Source of the DNA: Enterococcus caccae ATCC BAA-1240
GTDB lineage: Bacteria; Bacillota; Bacilli; Lactobacillales; Enterococcaceae
DNA length: 64,000 bases
Assembly (NCBI RefSeq): GCF_000407145.1
Contig: NZ_KE136472.1
Location: forward strand, 1,035,658 to 1,099,657
Direction of reading: 5' to 3'
Shown: positions 28,764-36,772 of the stretch, piece after piece
Position numbering within the stretch: position 1 is the first letter of the stretch
How the letters are laid out: every line of letters starts with the position of its first letter
Program-made: the position numbers and the translations under genes
Notes under the pieces: model-generated
Databases searched by the model: none
Told to the model about the DNA's origin: nothing
What the model saw: only the letters and a program-made list of their open reading frames with translations

Positions 28764-29201
28764 AGAAAAAGTCAGCTAAAATTCATTGATTCATAAAAAA
28801 GAGAGAGCTTAGGGAAAAAGTCACTAGTTCCGAGAAACAAAGAAGGTATTCACGAAAATTGCCAAGTATCACAGTGAGCTTGAGAACTGATGCTAATTGC
28901 TCCCTACTTAGTGTTCTTCAAATGTTGTGACTGAGCTGGTATTGCGCAACTTGCGTTCCTTGTATTCCCAGTGTTTCCAAAACATTTCGGCTTGTTTCTG
29001 AGGTCATCAAATCCAGGTGTTTTAGCATGCAGAAAATAAATGAAGCAAGGTGCCTTTCAGACATCTTGCTTTGTGTATCATCGAATCATTTCATTCGTCG
29101 TGATTTCCAAAAGTGTAATCTGGCAGCCACTTTTTTTTACCACCCTTTAGTCAGATTTTGTGCCTAGCTTTCTATACATTTTTTCTTTGTTCTCTGTTTT
29201 T
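28764..29201. other. Intergenic region, no gene recognised
   Basis: About 440 bases between fer and the convergent hydrolase gene. I find no open frame with a ribosome site on either strand. It holds a plus-strand terminator near 29042-29078 and looks less AT-rich than other gaps, which could mean a remnant of a former gene or element. Confidence 0.35.
29042..29078 (+). terminator. Terminator-like hairpin downstream of fer
   Basis: AAGCAAGGTG and CATCTTGCTT form a 10-bp stem with one G-U around a 9-base loop; a short T-rich run follows on the plus strand. Confidence 0.65.
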
Positions 29202-29927
29202 TTAATTAACTTTGTTCAGCCAATCAATCAGTTGGCGAGCGACGTCTTCTTGTTGTTCATCATTATTTATCAAAGCAGGATTGTCTCCTTTTTGCTCACC
29301 ATAGCTACCAAATCCAGCATGATTCCCGCCCGTGATTTCTTGAAAAATTGTTTGTTCAGGAAGATACTGTTTGGCTTGTTTATACGCCTGCCAATTCAAA
29401 ACACCATCGACAGAACCCGTTAATGATAAAACTTGCCCTTTAAAGTTTGAAAGGCTACCTTTTTCGTCAGGATAGCTAGCTAAGAAAAATACACCTTTTA
29501 ATGACGTTGTGTTCACTTGTTCGGCCGCAAATCGACTAGCCATGACTCCACCTAATGAATGCCCGCCAATCACATAATTCGTTAGATGGTTCGCACGAAT
29601 GACTTGTTCTGCTTTGTTTTGTCCAAAAACAGCTAAATTTAAAGGTTGTTTTACAAGATAAACTGAAAAACCAGCTTGTGCTACTTTTTCAGCCCAAATG
29701 CTGTAACTAGTATTTTCGACTAACGCTCCTTGATAAAAAATAAGTGTTGGTTTCTCTGTGTCACCTTTAAAAACGAGTCCGCCCTTTTCATCTATTGCTT
29801 TTTGCGATGCTGCTATAGCATTTGTTGTCGGTGTATAGGTGATCGTTTTTATATAAAATAAACCTACTATAACTAAGGTTACGATAACTCCGACAATCCA
29901 AAGTAGTCGTTTTTGCCATTTTTTCAC
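29202..29927 (-). CDS. Membrane-anchored alpha/beta hydrolase
   Basis: A 240-aa protein with one N-terminal membrane segment (LLWIVGVIVTLVIVGLFYI) and an extracellular alpha/beta hydrolase domain. The nucleophile elbow GGHSLGGVMA is near residue 125, and a possible catalytic His lies in TGGNHAGFG near 202. The substrate is unknown; the family includes small esterases and dienelactone hydrolase-like proteins. The frame opens with GTG at 29942, but GGAGGG is correctly placed for the GTG at 29927. It is convergent with fer and lies downstream of ribU, separated by the ribU terminator. Confidence 0.78.
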   Translation of the reverse strand: MKKWQKRLLWIVGVIVTLVIVGLFYIKTITYTPTTNAIAASQKAIDEKGGLVFKGDTEKPTLIFYQGALVENTSYSIWAEKVAQAGFSVYLVKQPLNLAVFGQNKAEQVIRANHLTNYVIGGHSLGGVMASRFAAEQVNTTSLKGVFFLASYPDEKGSLSNFKGQVLSLTGSVDGVLNWQAYKQAKQYLPEQTIFQEITGGNHAGFGSYGEQKGDNPALINNDEQQEDVARQLIDWLNKVN

Positions 29928-29997
29928 TTTACTTCCCTCCACTTCTTATCTATTTTATCAGAAATTTTCCTTTAATTAGATTTTTTTGTCTTGACGA

Positions 29998-30044
29998 GAA
30001 AAAAAACATAGAGCAAAACAACACTGTTCTACTCTATGTTTCTT
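29998..30044 (-). terminator. Terminator of ribU
   Basis: AAACATAGAG and CTCTATGTTT form a 10-bp stem with a long loop, followed by eight T on the minus strand. Confidence 0.82.
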
Positions 30045-30060
30045 AATTTATATCAATATT

Positions 30061-30669
30061 TTACTTTGTTATTGTTTTTTTAGTACCCAATTGGTATTGC
30101 TTTTTTGACAACCATGGCAAAAGTTTTGCATGCAAGACTAAGAATACCGCACTCACCATTGCACCTTTGATCAAGTTGAATGGAATAATCCCGATTGTAA
30201 CGTATTTTGCTAAAGACATTCCTAAAAATTGCCCCGCTGATACACCAAATAATTTTAAATATAGCGGCGTAATCACAAAGTAATTTGCAACCCCCATGAA
30301 AACCGTTAAAGCGATTATTCCTGTAGAAATACCTAAGATTTTATTTGAACGTTTGCTACTTCCTCGTTTAAAGAAATAATACATCGGTAAAGTAAAAACT
30401 GTTGTTGCAAAGAAACTAGTCGCATCTCCCACTAAATTCTGTGGTGACGCCCCTGTTGTGAATAGATGTAGTACAGATCGTATAAAAGCCGTACTGATTC
30501 CAGCTAAAGGACCGAATAAAAACATACTGATCATTACTGGGATGTCGCTAAAATCGATTTTCAAAAAACTTAACGATGGTATGATTGGAAACGCCACGAA
30601 TTGTAACACCACACCGATTGCTGCTAACATTGCTACACTTACCATTTTTTGTACCTTGTTGTTTCGCAT
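30061..30669 (-). CDS. ribU: Riboflavin transporter RibU (ECF S component)
   Basis: A 202-aa integral membrane protein with about six hydrophobic segments, the substrate-binding subunit of an energy-coupling factor transporter. Typical family features are the N-terminal MLAAIGVVLQFVAFPIIP, the KIDFSDIPVMI segment (about 37-47) and GPLAGISTAFIRSVLH. An FMN riboswitch with terminator lies 360-550 bases upstream on the same strand, which fixes riboflavin as the likely substrate. The ATPase and T subunits are not nearby, as usual for group II ECF systems. CAGGAGG precedes the ATG at a spacing of about 7. Confidence 0.92.
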   Translation of the reverse strand: MRNNKVQKMVSVAMLAAIGVVLQFVAFPIIPSLSFLKIDFSDIPVMISMFLFGPLAGISTAFIRSVLHLFTTGASPQNLVGDATSFFATTVFTLPMYYFFKRGSSKRSNKILGISTGIIALTVFMGVANYFVITPLYLKLFGVSAGQFLGMSLAKYVTIGIIPFNLIKGAMVSAVFLVLHAKLLPWLSKKQYQLGTKKTITK

Positions 30670-31027
30670 ATGAAATCCTCCTGTTAAGGACCCATCTTCA
30701 AACGAACTTTTCTAAATTGACTTTTTTCAGTGACTACTCTTCATTTACAATGAGGTATTGACTGGTAAACCGATTTGGTAATCTAAGAAACCATTCCCTA
30801 TGTTATAACCTTAGTGATTGGTCGCTGCTTAAGAGCCATTGCGCATACTACGTTATTTCGTTAAAAAAGAAATTCACTCATAATTAGTTTTTGATTAAGT
30901 ATGGTGTTTCAGTACGAAAGTAACCTCTCTTGCTTTGCACATCAAATACGTTTCATTCTCTACTCTGTCCTTCAATTATTAAAACTTTAGCTCTTAGAAA
31001 TTGAAATGAAGTGTAGTGAGTCACAGC
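30670..31027 (-). other. Long spacer between FMN riboswitch terminator and ribU
   Basis: About 360 bases with no reading frame supported by a ribosome site and no motif that I recognise. It would be transcribed when the riboswitch is in its ON state, so it forms an unusually long 5' region of the ribU mRNA. Confidence 0.4.
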
Positions 31028-31064
31028 AAAAACTCTATTTTCCTGCAGGGAAAATAGAGTAGAG
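31026..31064 (-). terminator. Riboswitch-controlled terminator
   Basis: On the minus strand ACTCTATTTTCC and GGAAAATAGAGT form a perfect 12-bp stem around CTGCA, followed by TTTTT. It lies just after the FMN riboswitch and before ribU. Confidence 0.9.
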
Positions 31065-31089
31065 TTATCTTATCTGAAAAATGCCAATT

Positions 31090-31222
31090 CAAATAAGCCC
31101 TATCTTCTTTATCCAGACTTTACTGTCGGTATTGGAATTTCACCAATTCAGCCACTTCAAATGAAGTAGGTCGTGGACTATAACCACCGGTCGGGAATTT
31201 CACCCTGCCCCTGAAGACGAAC
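31090..31222 (-). promoter_or_regulatory. FMN riboswitch (RFN element)
   Basis: On the minus strand the conserved blocks appear in order: GGGGCAGGGTGAAATTCCCG, ACCGGTGGT, the central variable stem CTACTTCATTTGAAGTGG, GGTGAAATTCCAATACCGAC, and AGTCTGGATAAAGAAGAT. Binding of FMN should favour the terminator at 31026-31064 and shut off ribU. The riboswitch type and location are typical for ribU of Firmicutes. Confidence 0.96.
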
Positions 31223-31248
31223 CTTTATTAATTTTTTTGTACATTCTC

Positions 31249-31276
31249 ATTATACATCGATATTCTAAAAAAGCAA
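31249..31276 (-). promoter_or_regulatory. Promoter of the riboswitch-ribU transcript
   Basis: -35 TTGCTT (31276-31271), a 16-base spacer, and -10 TATAAT (31254-31249) on the minus strand, placing the start about 20 bases before the riboswitch. Confidence 0.65.
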
Positions 31277-31304
31277 TAGTTAGGTTCTTCACATTTACAT
31301 AAAC

Positions 31305-31347
31305 AAAAAAATCGAGATAGTCCCCTTTAGGTCATATCTCGATTTTG
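31305..31347 (-). terminator. Terminator after rluB
   Basis: AAAATCGAGATA and TATCTCGATTTT form a 12-bp stem around a 15-base loop, with A/T runs on both sides; it ends the scpA-scpB-rluB unit on the minus strand. Confidence 0.85.
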
Positions 31348-31357
31348 ATTGATTAAA

Positions 31358-32074
31358 TTATTTTGATTGATTCATTAAAACACTAATTTCTTTTTTATTT
31401 AAGGTTCGGTACTCGCCAGGTCGTAGCCCTTTCAACGTCAAATCACCATATTTTTCTCTTTTTAGCTTCTGAACAGGATAACCTACTGCTTGAAGCATTT
31501 TTTTTACTTGATGGTTACGTCCTTCGTGAATTGTTAATTCGACTATACTTGTATTGGTTTTGAGATCAACAGATATGATCTCAAACGCAGCTGGTGCTGT
31601 TTTATATCCTTCAATTTTCATTCCTTTAGTTAATGGAAGTAAATCATGCTTTTTAGCTAATCCTTTTACTTTCGCCACATAAACTTTATCAATTTCATGG
31701 CTTGGATGAGTTAGTTTTTGAGAGAATTCACCATCATTTGTCAATAGTAACAATCCTGAAGTATCATAATCTAGTCTACCGACAGGATAAATCCGTTCTT
31801 TGATGTGAGAGAAAAAATCCGTTACAACTTTTCTACCCTTATCATCAGAAACGGCAGAGATAACCCCTTTTGGTTTGTAAAAAAGATAATAACCATACTC
31901 TTCTTTATAAATTGGCACATCATCTACTTCAACTTTGTCATTTTTACCAACTTGTGTTCCTAATTCTCGAATGATTTTCCCATTGACTTTTACTCGTCCG
32001 TTGACGATATACTCTTCTGCTTTTCTGCGAGATGCAATCCCTGCATGTGCAATAACTTTTTGAAGTCTTTCCAT
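31358..32074 (-). CDS. rluB: 23S rRNA pseudouridine synthase RluB-type
   Basis: A 238-aa protein that isomerises a uridine in 23S rRNA. The N-terminal S4 domain (residues 1-60) begins MERLQKVIAHAGIASRRKAE; the catalytic Asp lies in GRLDYDTSGLLLLTNDGE near residue 100; the C-terminal part has IHEGRNHQVKKMLQAVGY. This is the RluB/RsuA subfamily; Firmicute members act on U2605-type sites (family knowledge). It starts directly after the scpB stop, so the two are translationally linked, as in Bacillus. Confidence 0.93.
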   Translation of the reverse strand: MERLQKVIAHAGIASRRKAEEYIVNGRVKVNGKIIRELGTQVGKNDKVEVDDVPIYKEEYGYYLFYKPKGVISAVSDDKGRKVVTDFFSHIKERIYPVGRLDYDTSGLLLLTNDGEFSQKLTHPSHEIDKVYVAKVKGLAKKHDLLPLTKGMKIEGYKTAPAAFEIISVDLKTNTSIVELTIHEGRNHQVKKMLQAVGYPVQKLKREKYGDLTLKGLRPGEYRTLNKKEISVLMNQSK

Positions 32075-32692
32075 TTAGTTTTCTTCCTCCGATTCGCTTG
32101 TGTTGATAGTCGTTTCTTCTTCATTTAATTCTTTGTAACGATCGAAAAAGAGATCTAAAGGTAACTCTTCAGCGATTTCTTCTTCCATTTGCTGAATATC
32201 AGGTAGTTCTTCTAGAGATCTTAAACCAAAATAATCCATGAAATAAGCCGTTGTTCCATACAAAATAGCGCGACCTGGGCCATCGACTCTTCCTTTTTCT
32301 TCAATCAATTGCCGTGCAACTAATTTTTGCATCGACCCAGCTGACTGAACTCCTCTAATTTCATCTACTTCCACTCTTGAAATTGGTTGCTTATATGCCA
32401 CAATCGACAGCGTTTCAAGAGCTGCTTGAGATAAGGCATTCGAAATAGGGGATTGGGCATATTTTTTTAGTAATGGTGCAAATGATTTTTTAGTAGATAA
32501 TATAAAGTGATTACCAACTTCCAAAATATTTAATGCTGTTTGTTTATCTGTTTCATAGCGTTCTTTTAAAGCGGTCAGTGCTTCATAGGTTTTGGCAGTT
32601 GATAAACCTAATAAATAAGATAATTCTTCTAACCCAATTCCTTCTTCACCAACAACAAATAGAATCGCTTCAACTTGACTAACTGTGGTCAC
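32075..32692 (-). CDS. scpB: Segregation and condensation protein B
   Basis: A 205-aa partner of SMC and ScpA in chromosome organisation. It has two winged-helix domains: FVVGEEGIGLEELSYLLGLS at the start and ETLSIVAYKQPISRVEVDEI near residue 98, followed by the typical GRAILYGTTAYFMDYFGL near 143. The C-terminus is acidic. The ATG overlaps the scpA stop by 4 bases, and rluB starts immediately after its stop, giving the standard scpA-scpB-rluB order. Confidence 0.95.
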   Translation of the reverse strand: MTTVSQVEAILFVVGEEGIGLEELSYLLGLSTAKTYEALTALKERYETDKQTALNILEVGNHFILSTKKSFAPLLKKYAQSPISNALSQAALETLSIVAYKQPISRVEVDEIRGVQSAGSMQKLVARQLIEEKGRVDGPGRAILYGTTAYFMDYFGLRSLEELPDIQQMEEEIAEELPLDLFFDRYKELNEEETTINTSESEEEN

Positions 32693-33474
32693 TCTGTTTC
32701 CTCCGTACTTGCTTCCATCTCTTCAGATGTATTATATAATAAAATAGTACTATAATTGTCCTCTTGTTCTACGTGGATTACTCCTTTTTTCATCAATTCC
32801 AATAAAGCCATAAAAGTCGTAACAACTTCTTGTTTAGAATATGAAGTAAAAAAAGATTCAAAATTTATTGGTGTATTCCGATCAATTTGACACATTTTTT
32901 GAGAAATTGTGGCAATTTTTTCTTCAATCGATACATCATCTCCAGTAACGGTCGTTTCAACTGGTTGTCGACTTCTCTTTTTTTCTAACATCGCATGAAA
33001 TGCTAAAAATAAATCTATCGTATTCAATTGATTAGGCTCTAATAAAGGATTGTCTTCTTTATATTCATCAATATCCATTGGTTCCTTCGTATAATAAAGA
33101 CTTCTTTCTGATTCTTTCTCATGCAAAAGACCTGCCGCATATTTAAATTTACGATATTCTAATAATTGAGCAACCAAAGCATCACGTGGATCGTCACCAT
33201 CAAGAACTTCATCATCTTCGATCATTTCCAATTCTTGTTTTGGTAAGAGCATCTTACTTTTGATCGCCATCAATGTTGCTGCCATCACTAAATATTCTCC
33301 AGCAATTTCTAATTCCAATGTTTTCATTGTATGAATATAATTCATATACTGCTCAGTTACAGCAGCAATTGGAATATCGTAAATGTCGATTTCCAATTTT
33401 TGGATTAAATGTAACAAAAGATCCAAAGGGCCTTCAAATACATCCAATTTCACATTAATTTCTTGCACGATCAT
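32689..33474 (-). CDS. scpA: Segregation and condensation protein A (kleisin)
   Basis: A 261-aa kleisin that bridges the SMC dimer. The N-terminal signature LDVFEGPLDLLLHLIQKLEI is at residues 10-29, followed by the IYDIPIAAVTEQYMNYI segment; the C-terminal winged-helix carries VVTTFMALLELMKKGVIHVEQ near residue 217. The start is the ATG at 33474, with only a weak ribosome site (GAAAGTTGG). It is 38 bases after the ribT-like gene and is followed by scpB with a 4-base overlap, so xerD-ribT-scpA-scpB-rluB are probably one transcript. Confidence 0.95.
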   Translation of the reverse strand: MIVQEINVKLDVFEGPLDLLLHLIQKLEIDIYDIPIAAVTEQYMNYIHTMKTLELEIAGEYLVMAATLMAIKSKMLLPKQELEMIEDDEVLDGDDPRDALVAQLLEYRKFKYAAGLLHEKESERSLYYTKEPMDIDEYKEDNPLLEPNQLNTIDLFLAFHAMLEKKRSRQPVETTVTGDDVSIEEKIATISQKMCQIDRNTPINFESFFTSYSKQEVVTTFMALLELMKKGVIHVEQEDNYSTILLYNTSEEMEASTEETE

Positions 33475-33512
33475 CCAACTTTCTTTTTCAGCTCTTTAGT
33501 TTACCATAAAAT

Positions 33513-33875
33513 TCAAGTGTTGTGTTCTTTCCACTTAGATAAATAGGGAGAGGTAGCTAGCGTGCCATAAATTTTTGTATCTGGGTATAGTTTCTCCACT
33601 TCATTTAGCAAGTCAAACCCCAGCTTTTCACCTCTAAAAGAAGGATTGATCGATATATCATGTAAAATCATCGCTTCAGATGTTTCTACCTCAATTCCGA
33701 CAATTCCTTGAATATTTTGCTCTCCATCTGGTGTCCAAAATAACAAATGTAAATTGCTATCTGTTTCATACATATCAATTTCTTTTAGAAGCGAGTGATA
33801 TTCCGTTAACTTTTGATGGAAACTTAATAGACCCATCGCAATCTTGCGTTGCTCTTTTCGATAATAGTTTAACAT
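33513..33875 (-). CDS. RibT-like GNAT family protein
   Basis: A 120-aa protein resembling RibT, a GNAT-fold protein of unknown substrate first found at the end of the Bacillus rib operon. The acetyl-CoA type region is ILHDISINPSFRGEKLGFDL (about residues 69-88). The protein is shorter than most acetyltransferases. The start at 33875 is set by AAGGTGAG just upstream; an earlier ATG at 33893 has no such site. Here it lies between xerD and scpA, a common place in Lactobacillales; no other rib genes are adjacent, although an FMN riboswitch occurs 2.3 kb away. Confidence 0.75.
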   Translation of the reverse strand: MLNYYRKEQRKIAMGLLSFHQKLTEYHSLLKEIDMYETDSNLHLLFWTPDGEQNIQGIVGIEVETSEAMILHDISINPSFRGEKLGFDLLNEVEKLYPDTKIYGTLATSPYLSKWKEHNT

Positions 33876-33906
33876 GATCTCACCTTCTTTCATTATTTAT
33901 CATGAG

Positions 33907-34797
33907 TTACGCTCTTGGAAAGTGTTGCTTGTATACATCTGCCATCCTTTGTTTGGTAATGTGGGTATAGATTTGCGTCGTAGAAATATCTGCATGCCCT
34001 AAAAGCTCTTGAACAATCCTTAGATCAGCACCATTTTCCAAAAGGTGCGTGGCAAAACTATGACGTAAGGTGTGAGGGGTTATAGTTTTATTGATCCCCG
34101 CTTCTTGAACGATTTGTTTCAGATTTTTCCATACACCTTGTCGTGACAATGGTCTCCCATGGTTATTCACAAACAAATGCGTTTCATTTTGGTTTCTTTT
34201 TATTAAAACAGGACGTGCTTCTTCAAGATATTTTTCAATCCACTGAATAGCATAATCGCCTAACGGAATGATTCGTTCTTTATCCCCTTTACCAATAGTC
34301 TGTAGTAATCCAATCGATAGATGTAGATCGCCAATTTTCAAATCGACCAATTCACTCACACGTAAACCTGTTGCATACATGACTTCTAAGATCGTTCGGT
34401 TTCTTATTCCTAAGGGTTTCGTTGTATCAGGCGTTTCAATCAATGATGTGACTTCTTCAATGGACAAGGTATTCGGTAATTTTTGAGCTTTTTTAGGTGA
34501 ATCGATATGTTGCATAGGATCATGATCAGTAAATCGTTCTTGTCTCAAAAATTGATGAAACCCTCTTAGACTTGAAATCATTCTGATAATCGTTGCAGAT
34601 GAGTTATTCTCATTATACAACGTTTGTAAATACTCCATGATTATGTATCGGTCTATCAGCTGCCAAGAATCAATCTTTTGTCTTTTCAGAAAATTCAAAT
34701 ATTTATGTAAATCTCTTTCATAGCTTTTCCTTGTATTGAGAGAAAGTCCACGCTCTATTTGTAAGTAATGCAGATAGTCAATCATTTGTTCTTCCAT
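33907..34797 (-). CDS. xerD: Site-specific tyrosine recombinase XerD
   Basis: A 296-aa recombinase that with XerC resolves chromosome dimers at dif. The N-terminal SAM-like core-binding domain (about 1-85) is followed by the catalytic domain with Arg in YATGLRVSEL near residue 146, Lys in GKGDKERIIP, the HTLRHSFATHLLENG box near 242, and the nucleophile Tyr in TTQIYTH near 276. All four catalytic classes are present, so it should be active. The chromosomal synteny with scpAB fits XerD rather than a mobile-element integrase. The stop lies 31 bases before the RibT-like gene. Confidence 0.93.
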   Translation of the reverse strand: MEEQMIDYLHYLQIERGLSLNTRKSYERDLHKYLNFLKRQKIDSWQLIDRYIIMEYLQTLYNENNSSATIIRMISSLRGFHQFLRQERFTDHDPMQHIDSPKKAQKLPNTLSIEEVTSLIETPDTTKPLGIRNRTILEVMYATGLRVSELVDLKIGDLHLSIGLLQTIGKGDKERIIPLGDYAIQWIEKYLEEARPVLIKRNQNETHLFVNNHGRPLSRQGVWKNLKQIVQEAGINKTITPHTLRHSFATHLLENGADLRIVQELLGHADISTTQIYTHITKQRMADVYKQHFPRA

Positions 34798-34912
34798 CTA
34801 TTTTACCTCATTTCTTTTTATTATCATATCAAAGAATTCTAGCAAATGTATAGTAAAATCAGTAATAATGTTAATTAAAGAGACTCTTTTTTTAAGTACC
34901 CAACCTTAGCGG

Positions 34913-34956
34913 TCTTAAAAAATCGTCACCAGCTAATTACGCTGTATGACGATAAT
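34913..34956 (-). terminator. Terminator of the 34959 hydrolase gene
   Basis: On the minus strand ATCGTCA and TGACGAT enclose an inner CAGC/GCTG stem and are followed by six T. Confidence 0.85.
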
Positions 34957-34958
34957 CA

Positions 34959-35891
34959 TTAGTCTACATATTTAGTTAAAAAGCTAGCCACTTTCGCTTT
35001 GTATCCATCTGGATCGACTGTATAAGCTTTAGCATGTGCAGCACCTTTTACAACAAATTTTTCTTTTGGTGCATCTGTTGCGTCATATACTTCATCTAAC
35101 ATTCCAAATGGGACAAATTTATCTGCATCACCATGAATAAATAACATTGGAACCTTATTTTTCTTTAATTGTGCTACTGAACTTGCTTCTCCGAAGTAAT
35201 ACCCCGCACGAATCTTCGTAATTAAACTTGTAACCGGCACTAATGGAAAGGCTGGTAAATTAAACATATCTTTTAACTGATACGCCAATTCCTCATTTAC
35301 AGTAGAATAACCGCAATCTTCAACGATTGCTTTAACATTTTCTGGTAATTTTTCACCACTAGTCATCATAACCGTTGCACCACCCATACTAATACCATAT
35401 AACGTAATTTGAGTATTTTTACCATTTTGAGCGATTACTTTGTCGACCCATTGAAGATAATCTTTTCTTTCTGGCCAACCAAAACCAATGTAATCGCCTT
35501 CGCTCTCACCATGTCCTCGTGCGTCAGGTACTAAAACATTGTAGCCCCAATCATGGTACATTTTAGCAAAACTAGCCATTGTTTCAGCACTTCCCATATA
35601 ACCATGGGCCATAATAACATTTTTATTTGTGTTTTCTTCTGCAGGTAAATAAATTGCTTTTAACGTTAATCCATCTTTGGAAGTTATCTCCCAATAAGAA
35701 CGGTTATTTTTATCTTTAAACCATTTCTCTTGAGGTGTCTTCACTTCGACATCCGTCCCTGGTGTGCCTGCTGCTAAAAAATCTTTTTGTGACGGAACAA
35801 CTGCGTAATTATAGAAATACAATCCTGCTCCCGTTAATATGATTACAACGAACACAACTACTGCTATCAAAACTTTCATTATGCGATTCAT
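34959..35891 (-). CDS. Membrane-anchored alpha/beta hydrolase (YqkD-like)
   Basis: A 310-aa hydrolase with one N-terminal membrane helix (VLIAVVVFVVIILTGAGLYF) and an exported alpha/beta domain. The oxyanion-side motif is IMAHGYMGSAE near residue 96, the nucleophile Ser lies in LYGISMGGATVMM near 167, the Asp in FIHGDADKFVP near 250, and the His in KGAAHAKAY near 283. The catalytic triad is therefore complete. It resembles Bacillus YqkD and lysophospholipase-like enzymes; the substrate is unknown. GGGGAG is correctly placed for the ATG at 35891. It is a single-gene unit. Confidence 0.85.
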   Translation of the reverse strand: MNRIMKVLIAVVVFVVIILTGAGLYFYNYAVVPSQKDFLAAGTPGTDVEVKTPQEKWFKDKNNRSYWEITSKDGLTLKAIYLPAEENTNKNVIMAHGYMGSAETMASFAKMYHDWGYNVLVPDARGHGESEGDYIGFGWPERKDYLQWVDKVIAQNGKNTQITLYGISMGGATVMMTSGEKLPENVKAIVEDCGYSTVNEELAYQLKDMFNLPAFPLVPVTSLITKIRAGYYFGEASSVAQLKKNKVPMLFIHGDADKFVPFGMLDEVYDATDAPKEKFVVKGAAHAKAYTVDPDGYKAKVASFLTKYVD

Positions 35892-36008
35892 CCAATTACT
35901 CCCCATTTAAAAGTATCACTCTTAATATATTGTTTACTCGAATAAACGACGATACTCATTTTTTCAAATCCTTAAATAGTATAATGTTTTATTGGAATTT
36001 TCGCAATA

Positions 36009-36638
36009 TTAATCACAAATCATGATAGTTTTATCATTTTGATAATCAGCAAAAATCATTTCGAAATTGTCAATAATATTTCGTTCTTTAGAGAGCGCTA
36101 GCGAATAAATATCTTTTAGTGAAAAGTAACCAACATCGTTGGTCTCAACACCTATTTTCACTTTTTCATTCTGGGATTCACATCGAATAAAGAACTTATA
36201 CACATAAGTCAATGCTGGTGGAAAGTCATGCTTTGATTTATCTAATACAGCAATTACTCTCTTGGCTTTAACCACTAATCCGGCTTCTTCTAACGTTTCT
36301 TTCTCGGCAACTTCTTTTGGTGAATAGCCAATATCAGCCCACCCACCAGGTAAAGACCAGCGATTATCACTGTTTTCTTTTACAAGTAATAATTTTCCTG
36401 AAGAATTGAAGACAACTGCACGAATATCTACTTTAGGTGTCGCATAGCCTTCATCTTGATCTACCAGAATCGTTAACTCATGAGTGGATAGCTCAGGGTA
36501 AAGTATACTCATTAGTTGCTTTGTTACTTGTGAAAGTTCTTCATAACGTTCTTGATCAAAGATATCTTTTCCATATTTTTTCCCTGTTTGTGCAATTCCT
36601 TGAAGTTTCGCTAATAATATATTTAATTCTTTTTCCAT
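36009..36638 (-). CDS. Nudix hydrolase with N-terminal Nudix_N2 domain
   Basis: A 209-aa protein. The N-terminal helical part (about residues 1-60) matches the extra domain of the Bacillus Nudix_N2 group; the Nudix box GGWADIGYSPKEVAEKETLE begins near residue 95 and continues EEAGL. Compared with the general GX5EX7REUXEEXGU pattern, the first Glu region is changed and the Arg is Lys, which is normal for this subgroup. It probably cleaves nucleoside-diphosphate sugars or similar; the substrate is not known. The start is the ATG at 36638, 6 bases after GAGGTG. It stands alone. Confidence 0.82.
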   Translation of the reverse strand: MEKELNILLAKLQGIAQTGKKYGKDIFDQERYEELSQVTKQLMSILYPELSTHELTILVDQDEGYATPKVDIRAVVFNSSGKLLLVKENSDNRWSLPGGWADIGYSPKEVAEKETLEEAGLVVKAKRVIAVLDKSKHDFPPALTYVYKFFIRCESQNEKVKIGVETNDVGYFSLKDIYSLALSKERNIIDNFEMIFADYQNDKTIMICD

Positions 36639-36702
36639 TCTATTCACCTCGTCTCTTTTTAGTTAGTCACTGTTTTGGCGTTTTTAGGAAAAATCTTAAG
36701 AA

Positions 36703-36772
36703 AAAAAGAGATTAAATGAAAGTTTTCGGTTCTTCCACCTAATCCCATGATTCATTTAATCTTTATTTTCAA
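36703..36772 (-). terminator. Terminator overlapping the mupG stop
   Basis: AGATTAAATGAA and TTCATTTAATCT form a long stem with a large loop; seven T follow on the minus strand. The 5' arm overlaps the end of the mupG gene. Confidence 0.75.

Noticed and set aside
28764-29201. A remnant copy of the aro terminator (shared GGTATTCACG)
   Set aside because: Only about ten bases match and the flanks differ, so chance similarity is more likely.
33907-34797. Integrase of a mobile element
   Set aside because: Position next to scpA/scpB and full XerD-like motifs indicate the housekeeping recombinase; no attachment sites or phage genes adjoin.
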